In this document: positions 45,704 to 60,700 of the stretch, one piece after another
Position numbering within the stretch: the first letter of the stretch is position 1
How the letters are laid out: every line of letters starts with the position of its first letter
NCBI GenBank assembly: GCA_029718625.1
Contig: CM056389.1
Coordinates: 4,433,940-4,497,939 of the forward strand
Direction: 5' to 3'
Origin: Synaphobranchus kaupii
Lineage: Eukaryota > Chordata > Actinopteri > Anguilliformes > Synaphobranchidae
DNA: 64,000 nucleotides
The notes under the pieces: generated by a model
The model's database searches: none
What the model saw: the letters and a program-made list of their open reading frames with translations, nothing else
What the model was told of the DNA's origin: nothing
Made by a program: the position numbers and the translations under genes

Positions 45704-47234
45704 CACTACTCACAAAAAGTTAGGGATATTCGGCTTTCGAGTGAAATTTCAGGATGAACCTAAAATGCACTATAACCTTTACATGTGAAATTAATTTGAC
45801 CTTCTCTAAACTTTTGAATGCACATGTCCAACTATTCAATGTTTCAGTACTTTTTGCACAACTTGCTGTTCTCTAACAAGGAGCTGAACGGCAAAATTCA
45901 CAACAGGTGTTTGATCCATGAATCGACCAATAAATTTCCTGGTTCAATTAGAATTGGTATTTAAACAGTCCTCTTCATCATGCTGTTCACATTTTGACAT
46001 CATGAGACCAAGACGACACCTAACAATTGATCAACAGTACCTCGCCATTGCGAGGCTTCAAACAGGATGTTCTCAGAGGGAAGTGGCCACTGAGCTTAGA
46101 GTGTCACAGAGTGTCATCAGCAGGTTGCAACAGAGATACAGAGAGACTGGAAGAGTCACAGAAAGGCATAGAAGTGGACGTCCTTTGGCCACATCCCACA
46201 CTGATGACCGCTTCATTGTGAACAGTGCCCTGCGGAACCGGATGATGAATGCCACTCAACTCCAGGCACATTTAAGGGAGGTGAGAGGCACCCAAGTGTC
46301 ACGTCAGACCATTCGAAACCGTTTACATCAGCGTGGTCTGCGTGCTAGACGACCTGCAAGGGTACCCGACCACACCACCAGGCACAGGCGTCATCGTCTT
46401 GCATGGGCCAGGGAGCATTTACGCTGGACGAGGGACCAGTGGGCCTCAGTGCTGTTCTCTGATGAAAGTCGATTCACGTTGAGCAGAAATGATGGCCGCC
46501 AACGATGTTGGAGACGTCAAGGAGAGCGCTATGCATCAGCCACTGTTGTCACCAGATGACCCTTTGGTGGTGGCGGTGTTACAGTGTGGGCAGGTGTGTC
46601 TAGTCAATACAGAACTGCCCTACACTTTGTGAATGGTACAGTGACAAGCCCATACTACCTGAATAACATCATTAATCCAGTCATTGTGCCCCTGCATGAA
46701 CAACACAGGCCTAATTTCATCTTCATGGACGACAATGCTCCAGCTCATCGAGGTCGCATCATTAGGGAAAGGCTGCTGGAGACTGGGGTACCTCAAATGG
46801 AGTGGCCTGCACTTTCTCCAGACCTGAATCCCATAGAAAACCTATGGGATCAGCTGACTCACCGTGTAGAGGCTCGTAACTCTGTACCCCAGAACCTCAA
46901 TGACCTGAGGGCCGCCCTTCAAGAAGAGTGGGATGCCATGCCTCAGCAGACAATAAGTCGACTTGTGAACAGCATGAGACGTCGTTGTCAAGCTGTAATT
47001 GATGCTCAAGGGCACATGACAAGTTATTGAGACATTGACATTTTTGTTGTGGTATACCCACCACTGTTGTTGGCTTTTGTTTCAATAAATTGTTTGAGAT
47101 GAGGAAATCACCATTGCATGCTTCTACTTAAATGCCCTACTTTCATGATACGTATAATATCACTGTAGCGTGAACTTACATTTTCCATAAATTTCACCCG
47201 AAAGCCAAATATCCCTAACTTTTTGTGAGTAGTG
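45704..47234 (+). mobile_element. Tc1-like transposon, 1531 bp, copy 2
   Basis: Same ends, length and sequence as 27740-29270, inserted in an AT-rich TA site in the opposite orientation. Its transposase has one nonsense codon. Confidence 0.95.
46002..47030 (+). pseudogene. Tc1-like transposase with one nonsense codon
   Basis: The frame starts [14 protein letters not shown] at 46002 and is open to 46557. There a CGA arginine codon of copy 1 ([10 protein letters not shown]) has become TGA. It then continues unbroken to the natural stop at 47028-47030. All catalytic residues survive ([26 protein letters not shown]). At the position next to the second Asp this copy has the usual Asn. Apart from this stop it matches copy 1 almost exactly, consistent with a single C-to-T change after a recent insertion. 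Confidence 0.93.
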
Positions 47235-49925
47235 TATATAATATACATTGTGTACTAAAAAGCCATGAAAGGCAATAATTGATAACGTAAAGACATAATT
47301 AATTATTAAAGTTTATATCCACCTCAGGTAATGTGGTTCTAGCGAATATCCCTGTTAAGCCCACCTGATAAAAAGGCTTATTAAAAAAAAACAATAATAA
47401 AAAAAATACAACTATATTGTCAAGTAAATGGTACAATGATGTAAAATGTATTCAAAAATGTTTAAATATGCATGCTTATAATGCATTATGCCTTTTTAAT
47501 AAACTACATAATGCAGCGAATATATTGACAGCACCACGTGATGAGCTAAAACTCATATTTTGTTTTAAAAATAACAATATTTACTGTTGAAATAACCTTT
47601 AACCATAGGCCTCAATCAAAACATTAGTCTCATACTTTTAGACTAAGAGTGAGTATTTGCCATACAAATGAGTGGAAAGATGTGAAAAATCCTAAAATCT
47701 GGGGGCACCAAAAACACCAAACGTTTTTTTGCAACTTCTGTGATCACCCGGCATGTGGGATGTGGATCCCTAATTCAATATCAGCTGCCTTCCTCAATAG
47801 GAAATCTTAAAATGTACCCCTGGTTGCCCAAACCCTGACCCAAACCCTGATACCCCTCAGGAAAAACATGAAGCAAAAAAACATAAAATGGGAGAAATCC
47901 ATTTTTCACCTTAAGTTCATTATAAATGACTAAGACTTTTTTTCTGTTACATTTAAAACATATGTTGTTTGCATCCCCACCACACCCACATAAAATGGCC
48001 TGTAGCTCAGATATCCCACTCTGAATTTTGCCGTACTTATAGAACAACATATCAAAAGGAGAAAAAAATTAAAATGGGTACTTCTGAAATAATATTTATC
48101 ATTAATAGATTAATGTACAAACATACCATATGCAATTGTGATTATCATAGAATGCACTATAAAGATTATAATGACAGCAGGATGTTGTTTATATATGTAG
48201 GCCTAGGGTTAAAAAATCACAGGGTCTTAAACGAGGCACATATAGGGACAAAAATTACTGAAAATGGGCACTCTAATTGCAATTTTCTCAAAGGGTATTT
48301 GTGACACTAATTTTATATATGCATCAAATATGTTTCCTCCATAGGAAGTTTCTTAGTAGAAACAGTAAATTCAATTCAAAACGAACCATTTGGTAGCTCA
48401 TTAAGAAGATTGCATCACGTGCATTGTTTTAATATGTTATGATTAATTATGAAAAAAAAATGAAAAAAAAAAGCTTACCTGCATTCATTCAACAACATGT
48501 CTGAAACTAATTTCAGTTTCAATTTCAAAGTTTTTTAATTAAAGTTAATTAATTCCCCAGTTTTTTGATTGATCAAACGATAAAGCAATCTATTATTTAC
48601 TGACAGCGAGGTTTTGGCTCCAGGAAGTTGGAAAAAATAATATAGTTCAGTTAAGTTACGCCTCGGCTTTTCTATCATCATCTTTAACCGCCAGCCAACA
48701 AGAGGCAACAATTTAATACACATACATAGGCTGGCACAGCCAAGCAGTCAGCCTACACGTTCAAACTCCCATTGCCGTAAGATAGAAAACCGTCCCACTC
48801 AGCTTTGTATTTTTACATTTTTAAAATGTTGATACTTACAAAAATTGCAACACGTAGCTACGACCGGATTTTTTTCTGAAAAGGGGACGCATTTCTATAT
48901 TCAAACTAAGAAGATTAGGCTACATTTAAACATTTTTGGCCGTTACTTGAGAGCTCGCTAAGCTCGTGAGGCCTACAGGGCCTGGCTACCAGCACAGAAT
49001 ATATTTAAACTTTAAAATTTAAACTTTAAAATAAGCAGAGGTAATATGGAGTTTGTAGGCAACTTACGTATTGACTGAAGAGCGGGGTGTCCATCGTGGG
49101 CAACCGTTAAATGACCTAAGGCTACCAAGAGTATTTAACCAGTAACAGAATTTTAAAATGAACATAATTAATGAAGCAAATGACTCCTGCGAGGCGCCGC
49201 GATGTTGCAGGAACGTTGCCAAACACACGCAAAAGCCGATGTCGAGCACATCTCCCCGAATCTAAAAATTAAAAACCACAGGAAACTTCCGGAAAACAAC
49301 CTTGACCTCAAACTTTGCCCTCCTTGACCTTGACAACAAACACTCCCTTCTCTTCCGGGTAGCTATGCCCAAATGTGTCATTTTGGAACCGCGGTAAATG
49401 ACGTGTCTCATATTAAAACAGAAAATGTGTGCCAGGGGTAAGACCCTAGGTCCGAAAATAGCTGCCCAATAATTTCGCAGTTTACATTAATTCATTTACA
49501 GATATCGGGATTTTTGCCGAAAACGAAGTTAGGGATCACCACTGTGTAAATTCATCTACTTGGCTTAAACTACGAACCATTCAAAATAACATCACAGTTT
49601 GTTCATCTGTGAGCTTTATCGATGTAGTTTGGAAAATTGAGGATATCCTTGGCCCGAAAATAATTTTTTTTGGCCCGTCTTTTTCTGATTGACGCTTAGA
49701 AAGTGAATTACTGCCACCTACTGGCACTGCAATGTAAACTAGTAAAAATGTAAAAATTCACCTGTATATAGGTGTATTGGTGTTATAAGCATTACCACTG
49801 TCTTGTATGAATTAGGCTATGCCTTTCACTTTGTTTGTAGACATTTGTTTGGTCTTTTTTCTTGGTCTTGTGATCTTGTTGAGGAATCACAGACAGACCA
49901 GCACACTGCCAGAATGTAAAAGTGC
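47235..49925. other. Intergenic stretch, no gene recognised
   Basis: AT-rich sequence without known repeats or exons. Around 49290-49340 there is a cluster of TGACCTTGA/TGACCTC and CTTCCGG motifs that could be a promoter, but no first exon could be supported. Confidence 0.5.
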
Positions 49926-49931
49926 TTTATT
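49926..49931 (-). terminator. fbxo24: Poly(A) signal of fbxo24
   Basis: AATAAA on the minus strand, 164 nt beyond the stop codon. Confidence 0.75.
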
Positions 49932-50094
49932 TATGAAAAGCAAGACAAAAATGATGATGTCATAGTGACTAAATTGTCTTTACAGATATGTACTTTCATG
50001 TTGGACAACTGACAAGATAGAAAATGGAATGCCCCATTAAATCATTATTAAAATCATACAGAATACTGAATGAAGAGGTTGGGAATTTGGATCT

Positions 50095-50406
50095 TTAAGT
50101 CTGGATTGTAGAAGAAGAGCCCTGTTGCATTGTGGACAGGGCCTCCTCCAGGAAGTCTTTTTGGGCGGAGCTAAGGGTCATGTGACTCTGAACAGCCTGT
50201 CTCAGTGTGGTCAGTTGGTCCTGCAGATGGCCACACCCCCTCAGCTGTGATAGGCACCTTTGGAGCCCCTCCCTCTCCGCAGCCTCCTTCTCTGACTCCG
50301 CCCCTGGCGGGGGTGTACGGAACATAAGGGGCTCCTCGATGTCATAGCAACAGAGCAGGTAGAGGTAGTACTTGGAGGAGCAGAGGGCGCGTGTGCTCCG
50401 TGGGGC
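50095..50406 (-). CDS. fbxo24: fbxo24 exon 10 (C-terminus)
   Basis: Acceptor TTCCCACAG; encodes [17 protein letters not shown], a charged linker, and the C-terminal helix [20 protein letters not shown]; stop TAA at 50095-50097. Confidence 0.94.
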   Translation of the reverse strand, partial: APRSTRALCSSKYYLYLLCCYDIEEPLMFRTPPPGAESEKEAAEREGLQRCLSQLRGCGHLQDQLTTLRQAVQSHMTLSSAQKDFLEEALSTMQQGSSSTIQT

Positions 50407-51083
50407 CTGTGGGAAGCAAGGGGAGGGCGGGGTATCAGGTGAGCAGGTACACAGGTGAGAAGCACAGGTGTGGTAATGCTCACCTTCACACTCAGCCGGA
50501 CGAAGACGGGGCTACCCTGGGACCAGCCTGGGAGACGGCCTCCCCGGCCACACCCACAGCCCTGCACCTCCTTCTCACCCGTCTCCCCCCGGAGCAGGGC
50601 CAGAGAATGGTTCAGTCCACAGCACACGTCCACTGGAGTCAGGGACAGCGCCACCTAGAGGACAGAGGACACAAGAGGGGATAACAGTGTGATGTGCACT
50701 GACAGAGCTTACAGAAGAGTTTGGATACGAGTTCAACATGTGTGTAACTGTGCAGTGTGTTTACCTGTGTAGTGTGTGTACCTGAGTTGTGTGTGTACCT
50801 GTGTAGAATGTGTACTTGAGTTGTGTGTATCTAGTAGTGTGTACCTGTGTAGTGTGTGTACCTATGTAATGTGTGTATACCTGCATGGTGTGTGTGTGTG
50901 CCTGAGTAGTGTGTGTACCTGTGTGTACCTGAGTAAGTGTGTGTACCTGAGTGGGCTCTTGGCGGTCTATCTTGTCTCCGGTCCCCAGCTGGCCGTGATT
51001 GTTGCTGCCTTGCATGAAGACACGCCCACTTTCATCCAACAAGCAGAGATGAGTGAGTCCCAGAGAACACATTACTACCTGGG

Positions 51084-51119
<36 letters not shown>

Positions 51120-51487
51120 GGGGGGGGAAGGGGAGAGAGGGGGAGAGGCAGGGAAAATGAGAGAGAGGGGGAGGAAGAGAGAGAGTGAGGAACAGGGGGA
51201 GGGAGGGAGAGGGAGGGAGGGAGACTAATGTTTGACTGCTGTTATACTTGTTCTTGTGGCAGACTGGGGTCTTTGTAAAGCGGGTGGGGAAGGGCGTGGC
51301 ATGTGAAAAGGGGGCAGTACCTTGTATGGCAGGGGGAGGAGCATAGGGGTACGGCCATTGTTTGAGCTGAACCCCTGCGAGGTCCCAAAGAGGTGGCGAT
51401 GGACCCCAGCAGAGTGTGTCTCCAAATACACTGAACTATCACCTGTTCATCACATGCACAAGAACACAGTTATACATACACTCATAT

Positions 51488-51561
<74 letters not shown>

Positions 51562-54500
51562 ATACACACACACACACAGAGCACACACAGAATTTGACTT
51601 GATTTTATTTTATTATGGGTAAAAATCATTAAACATGTTCAAAGACTAAACATGTTACATTGACAGCAGAGGATAGCACATGAAAGTGTTACACAAAATA
51701 CTTATTTCCAATGTGGTCCTCGATGGAAACCAATAACACACATCAGACTAACTGTACACACATTGAACATACATAAGCAATCCGAAGGCAGGAAGCAGTA
51801 TGGAATGCACACAATACTACCTTAAGCAAACATACAAACAATGAGCATACCTGCAAGGCAGAGTAGTCAGGAAGCAGTATGGATAAGTAGAACAGCAACA
51901 TAAGCATTAAGTTGACAGTAAGCAGTACGGATAAGTAGAATAGCAACATAAGCATTAAGTTGACAGTAAGCAGTATGGATACGTAGAACAGCAACATAAG
52001 CATTAAGTTGACAGTAAGCAGTACGGATAAGTAGAATAGCAACATAAGCATTAAGTTGACAGTAAGCAGTATGGATACGTAGAATAGGAACATAAGCATT
52101 AAGTTGACAGTAAGCAGTATGGATAAGTAAAATAGGAACATAAGCATTAAGTTGACAGTAAGCAGTATGGATAAGTAGAATAGTAACATAGGCATTAAGT
52201 TGACAGTAAGCAGTATGGATAAGTAGAATAGGAACATGAGCATTAAGTTGACAGTAAGCAGTATGGATATGTAGAATAGGAACATAAGCATTAAGTTGAC
52301 AGTAAGCAGTATGGATAAGTAGAATAGGAACATGAGCATTAAGCAGTATGGATAAGTAGAATAGGAACATAAGCATTAAGTTGACAGTAAGCAGTATGGA
52401 TATGTAGAATAGGAACATAAGCATTAAGTTGACAGCAAGCAGTATGGATAAGTAGAATAGCAACATAAGCATTAATTGACAGTAAGCAGTATGGATACGT
52501 AGAATAGGAACATAAGCATTAAGTTGACAGTAAGCAGTATGGATAAGTAAAATAGGAACATAAGCATTAAGTTGACAGTAAGCAGTATGGATAAGTAGAA
52601 TAGGAACATAAGCATTAAGTTGACAGTAAGCAGTATGGATAAGTAGAATAGGAACATGAGCATTAAGTTGACAGTAAGCAGTATGGATATGTAGAATAGG
52701 AACATAAGCATTAAGTTGACAGTAAGCAGTATGGATAAGTAGAATAGGAACATGAGCATTAAGTTGACAGTAAGCAGTATGGATAAGTAGAATAGGATAA
52801 GAATTAAGTTGACAGTAAGCAGTATGGATAAGTAGAATAGGAACATAAGCATTAAGTTGACAGCAAGCAGTATGGATAAGTAGAATAGGAACATAAGCAT
52901 TAAGTTGACAGTAAGCAGTATGGATAAGTAGAATAGGAACATAAGCATTAAGTTGACAGTAAGCAGTATGGATATGTAGAATAGGAACATAAGCATTAAG
53001 TTGACAGTAAGCAGTATGGATAAGTAGAATAGGAACATAAGCATTAAGTTGACAGTAAGCAGTATGGATAAGTAGAATAGGAACATAAACATTAAGTTAA
53101 CAGTAAGCAGTATGGATAAGTAGAATAGGAACATAAACATTAAGTTAACAGTAAGCAGTATGGATAAGTAGAATAGGAACATAAGCATTAAGTTGACAGT
53201 AAGCAGTATGGATAAGTAGAATAGGAACATAAGCATTAAGTTAACAGTAAGCAGTAAGCAGTATGGATATGTAGAATAGGAACATAAGCATTAAGTTGAC
53301 AGTAAGCAGTATGGATAAGTAGAATAGGAACATAAGCATTAAGTTGACAGTAAGCAGTATGGATATGTAGAATAGGAACATAAGCATTAAGTTGACAGTA
53401 AGCAGTATGGATATGTAGAATAGGAACATAAGCATTAAGTTGACAGTAAGCAGTATGGATATGTAGAATAGGAACATAAGCATTAAGTTGACAGTAAGCA
53501 GTATGGATAAGTAGAATAGGAACATAAGCATTAAGTTGACAGTAAGCAGTATGGATAAGTAGAATAGGAACATAAGCATTAATTTGACAGTAAGCAGTAT
53601 GGATATGTAGAATAGGAACATAAGCATTAAGTTGACAGCAAGCAGTATGGATAAGTAGAATAGGAACATAAGCATTAAGTTGACAGTAAGCAGTATGGAT
53701 AAATAGAATAGGAACATAAGCATTAAGTTGACAGTAAGCAGTATGGATATGTAGAATAGGAACATAAGCATTAAGTTGACAGTAAGCAGTATGGATAAGT
53801 AGAATAGGAACATAAGCATTAAGTTGACAGTAAGCAGTATGGATAAGTAGAATAGGAACATAAACATTAAGTTAACAGTAAGCAGTATGGATAAGTAGAA
53901 TAGGAACATAAACATTAAGTTAACAGTAAGCAGTATGGATAAGTAGAATAGGAACATAAGCATTAAGTTGACAGTAAGCAGTATGGATAAGTAGAATAGG
54001 AACATAAGCATTAAGTTAACAGTAAGCAGTAAGCAGTATGGATATGTAGAATAGGAACATAAGCATTAAGTTGACAGTAAGCAGTATGGATAAGTAGAAT
54101 AGGAACATAAGCATTAAGTTGACAGTAAGCAGTATGGATATGTAGAATAGGAACATAAGCATTAAGTTGACAGTAAGCAGTATGGATATGTAGAATAGGA
54201 ACATAAGCATTAAGTTGACAGTAAGCAGTATGGATATGTAGAATAGGAACATAAGCATTAAGTTGACAGTAAGCAGTATGGATAAGTAGAATAGGAACAT
54301 AAGCATTAAGTTGACAGTAAGCAGTATGGATAAGTAGAATAGGAACATAAGCATTAATTTGACAGTAAGCAGTATGGATATGTAGAATAGGAACATAAGC
54401 ATTAAGTTGACAGTAAGCAGTATGGATATGTAGAATAGGAACATAAGCATTAAGTTGACAGTAAGCAGTATGGATATGTAGAATAGGAACATAAGCATTA

Positions 54501-54756
54501 AGTTGACAGTAAGCAGTATGGATATGTAGAATAGGAACATAAGCACACACACACACACACACACACACCCGTCTCTTTCTCCCTGTCCCACACACACACA
54601 CACACACATCCGTCTCTTTCTCTCTGTACACACACAGCCCACAGACACACACACACACACACCCGTCTCTTTCTCCCTGTCCCACACACACACACACACA
54701 CCCGTCTCTTTCTCCCTGTCCCACACACACACACACACCCGTCTCTTTCTCTCTGT

Positions 54757-54793
<37 letters not shown>

Positions 54794-57700
54794 GTCTCTT
54801 TCTCTCTGTCCCACAGACACACACACACACACACACACACACACCCATCTCTTTCTCCCTGTCCCACACACACACACACACACACACCCGTCTCTTTCTC
54901 TCTGTCCCACAAACGAACACTGTACAGCGACATCCAGAAGAGAGCAAAAATAACAGACAATTCCCTTTTTAAAAAAACACCATTAATTCTGAGTCTATAC
55001 AGTTTGTGTGCATATCATAGACAAGTCCCGCCCTCTATGTTACCTGTGATGTACAGGGCACTGCTGTAACTGGTGTGGATCTGTTTGACTGGCAGGTCAG
55101 GCAGCGAATGGTTGATCTCCCTGAGGGTAAGCTGGACAGTGAAGGAGCGCGGCCTGTTCAATTGGGTCTCATTCATGGGGACAGTGTACACCCTTCCAGA
55201 GTCTGAGAGAGAGAGAGAGAGAGAGAGAGGTAGAAAAGAGAAGAGAGGGAGTCAGCGAGGTGACAACGTTCACCACCAGGCCAGCCAATCACAGCTCAAC
55301 GCGCGCCCTGGCCACTCCCATTACATTGCATTACAGGCATTTAGCAGACGCTCTTATCCAGAGCGACTTACACAACTTTTTTTATCACGTTTTACATATT
55401 ATCCATTTATACAGCTGGATATATACTGAAGCAATTCAGGTTAAGTACCTTGCTCAAGGGTACAACGACAGTGTCCTACCTGGGAATCGAACCTGCAACC
55501 TTTCGGTAACCTTTCGGTTACAAGGCCAGTTCCTTAACCATTATACTACACTGCCACTCCCACTGACCGGTGAGCAGAAGCAGGGTCCTGTTGACCTCTG
55601 ACCCCATCAGTCTCAGCTGGCTGAAGGTCAGGGAGGGGTGAAAGGTCATGTGGAAGACGCGTTCTCCGCTGTACTGCTGGTAGATCTCAACACTGTCACA
55701 CTTTTTCAGGCTTACGGAGCTGCCTGGTTGGACCCCCGCCGAAACGCGGGGGGATCGGGCCACCAGAACGTACACATACTGCCTGTGGGACACATCACTG
55801 CGGGGGTCCACTGTTATCTGGGGGGGGGGGGGGGGGTCAGTCAGACAACACCATCCTTTTACTCTGATTTAAAGCGAATGTTTGCTTTTCCTTTGAAGAT
55901 TAACAACATCTAAGCCATTTGCATTATCTTGCTCATAGTTTGTGACTGCAGCTTGTTAAGAAGCTGAAATTGAACTGGAGGCTCAAATCTGGAGATATTA
56001 ACTGTCACCTGAAGGCCATAAGCTGCCCTGTATGTACTGCAATGCCACAGAGCACATTCCAACCAATCACATTCCCCGCTCCGCCCTGCAACGCCCCATG
56101 ACACCTGCTCTGCCACGCCCTGCCACGCCACGCCCCACACTCACATCTTTAACGTTTCGGCAGAGCACAGAGCTGCGACTGGCTTCGCTCCAGACCAGCT
56201 GGCCGCTGGGCGCCAGCGTGACTGAGTCACACAGCATGAAGACCGTCCCGCGCTCGTCCCACAGGAAGTGATTATCACAGGTGGGCAGGATGCGCTTAAA
56301 CCCCAGTGCCAGGGGGGGCGTGGGGGCCAGGGACACAGCGGGGGCCAATCGGCCCCCACCTCCACCCAGCGTGTGCAGGTACAGAGCCTGGGTGTCTGTC
56401 AAATACACATATACACACATCTATATACTATACACACATACATCTATATACTATACACACACATACATCTATATACTGTACACACACATCTATATACTAT
56501 ACACACACATACATCTATATACTGTACACACACATCTATATACTATACACATACACATCTATATACTATACACACACACACATCTATATACTGTACACAC
56601 ACATCTATATACTATACACACATACATCTATATACTGTACACACACACATCTATATACTGTACACACACATCTATATACTATACACATACACATCTATAT
56701 ACTATACACACATACATCTATATACTATACACACACATACATCTATATACTGTACACACACATCTATATACTATACACATACACATCTATATACTATACA
56801 CACATACATCTATATACTATACACACACACACATTTATATACTGTACACACATACACACATATATATACTATACACACATACATCTATATACTATACACA
56901 CACATACATCTATATACTGTACACACACATCTATATACTATACACATACACATCTATATACTATACACACATACATCTATATACTATACACACACATACA
57001 TCTATATACTGTACACACACATCTATATACTATACACATACACATCTATATACTATACACACATACATCTATATACTATACACACACATACATCTATATA
57101 CTGTACACACACATCTATATACTATACACATACACATCTATATACTATACACACATACATCTATATACTATACACACACACACATCTATATACTGTACAC
57201 ACATACACACATATATATACTATACACACATACATCTATATACTATACACACACATACATCTATATACTGTACACACACATCTATATACTATACACATAC
57301 ACATCTATATACTATACACACATACATCTATATACTATACACACACACACATCTATATACTGTACACACATACACACATCTATATACTATACACACATAC
57401 ATCTATATACTGCACACACACATCTATATACTATACACATACACATCTATATACTATACACACATACATCTATATACTATACACACACATACACATTTAT
57501 ATACTATACACACATACACACATATATATACTATACACACATACATCTATATACTATACACACACATATATCTATATACTGTACACACACATCTATATAC
57601 TATACACATACACATCTATATACTATACACACATACATCTATACACACACACACACATCTATATACTGTACACACATACACACATATATATACTATACAC

Positions 57701-60700
57701 ATGTAACTGTATAGAAAGAGAGAAGCTTACTTTTACTCAGAAGTCCAAGGTGAGATTTGAAACCCGCTCCTCTCACTCGCAAGCGAACGCGTTACCAATC
57801 AGCTAAAGACGACATCGCCTATAGCAGGGATCTCAAACTCCAGTCCTGGAGGGCCGCTGTGTCTGCTGGTTTTTGTGATTTCCTTTCAATCAGCAGCCAA
57901 TTTAGGCCTTGGAAACAAGGTGTGCAGACTCTTTAGCCAATCAATGACTTAAATTAAACACTTAAGTGCAGGAACACATCGAAAACCAGCAGACACAGCG
58001 GCCCTCCAGGATTTGAGTTTGAGATCCCTGGCCTATAGCTAAGGATAACGTCGTTATTTTGACCCTGAGGGTTGCGTCGCCAGAGAGTGTTGTCACGGTA
58101 ACCTGCTACAAGGCCTTCGCTTTACTGCACCTCACTGTGCTTACTAGCGAACTAGCCGAGCTACACCCGTTACACACACACACATCTATATACTATACAC
58201 ACACATACACACACACATCTATATACTGTACACACACATCTATATACTATACACATACACATCTATATACTATACACACATACACATCTATATACTGTAC
58301 ACACATACACACATATATACTATACACACACATACATCTATATACTGTACACACATACACACATATATATACTATACACACATACATCTATATACTATAC
58401 ACACACATCTATATACTATACACACACATACACATCTATATACTATACACACACATACATCTATATACTGTACACACATACACACATATATACTATACAC
58501 ACATACATCTATATACTATACACACACATCTATATACTATACACACACATACACATCTATATACTATACACACACATACATCTATATACTGTACACACAT
58601 ACACACATATATATACTATACACACATACATCTATATACTATACACACATACATCTATATACTGTACACACACATCTATATACTATACACACACATACAC
58701 ATCTATATACTATACACACAAACATCTATATACTATACACACACATACACACATCTATATACTGTACACACATACACACATATATATACTATACACACAT
58801 ACATCTATATACTATAGCCTACACACACATCTATATAATATACACACACATCTATATACTGTACACACATACACACATATATATGCTATACACACACACA
58901 CATCTATATACTATATACACATACATCTATATACTATACACACACATCTATATACTATACACACACACACATCTATATACTGTACACACATACACACATA
59001 TATATACTATACACACATACATCTATATACTATACACACATACATCTATATACTGTACACATACATCTATATACTATACACACACATCTATATACTATAC
59101 ACACATACATCTATATACTATACACACACATACACATCTATATACTATACACACACATACATCTATATACTATAACCTACACACACATCTATATAATATA
59201 CACACACATACACATCTATATACTATACACACATACATCTATATACTATAGCCTACACACACATCTATATACTATACACACACATACATCTATATACTAT
59301 AGCCTACACACACATACATCTATATACTATACACATACACATCTATATACTATACACACACATACATCTATATACTATAGCCTACATACACATACATCTA
59401 TATACTATACACATACACATCTATATACTATACACACACATACATCTATATACTATACACGCACATACATCTATATACTATACACACAAACATACATCTA
59501 TATACTATACACACACACATACATCTATATACTATACACACACATACATCTATATACTATACACGCACATACATCTATATACTATACACACACACATACA
59601 TCTATATACTATACACACACATACATCTATATACTATACACACACACATACATCTATATACTATACACGCACATACATCTATATACTATACACACACACA
59701 TACATCTATATACTATACACACACATACATCTATATACTATACACACACACATACATCTATATACTATACACACATACATCTATATACTATACACACACA
59801 TACATCTATATACTATACACACACATACATCTATATACTATACACACACATACATCTATATACTGTACACACACACATACATCTATATACTATACACACA
59901 CACATACATCTATATACTATACACACATACATACATCTATATACTATACACGCACATACATCTATATACTATACACACACATACATCTATATACTATACA
60001 CACACATACACATCTATATACTATACACACACATACATCTATATACTATAACCTACACACACATCTATATACTATAGCCTACACACACATCTATATACTA
60101 TACACACACAAACATCTATATACTATAGCGTACACACACATACATCTATATACTATACACATACACAACTATATACTATACACACACATACATCTATATA
60201 CTATAGCCTACATACACATACATCTATATACTATACACATACACATCTATATACTATACACACACATACATCTATATACTATACACGCACATACATCTAT
60301 ATACTATACACACACACATACATCTATATACTATACACACACATACATCTATATACTATACACACAAATACATCTATATACTATACACGCACATACATCT
60401 ATATACTATACACACACACATACATCTATATACTATACACACACATACATCTATATACTATACACACACACATACATCTATATACTATACACGCACATAC
60501 ATCTATATACTATACACACACACATACATCTATATACTATACACACACATACATCTATATACTATACACACACACACATACATCTATATACTATACACAC
60601 ATACATCTATATACTATACACACACATACATCTATATACTATACACACACATACATCTATATACTATACACACATACATACATCTATATACTATACACGC

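Noticed and set aside
49064..49249. Possible first exon of a neighbouring minus-strand gene
   Set aside because: A short frame near GC-rich sequence, but no convincing donor, signal peptide or similarity.
55446..55552. tRNA-like sequence inside fbxo24 intron 5
   Set aside because: It is the head of a SINE with a perfect target duplication and an L2 tail.
56268..57806. Open frames of up to about 500 codons on the plus strand
   Set aside because: They are translations of a stop-free CA/TATA repeat in three frames, antisense to an fbxo24 intron, with only His/Thr/Ile/Tyr periodic sequence.
57725..57815. Possible tRNA gene on the minus strand
   Set aside because: A- and B-box-like motifs are present but cloverleaf arms do not pair convincingly, and the context is a mobile insertion; SINE-like origin is more likely.
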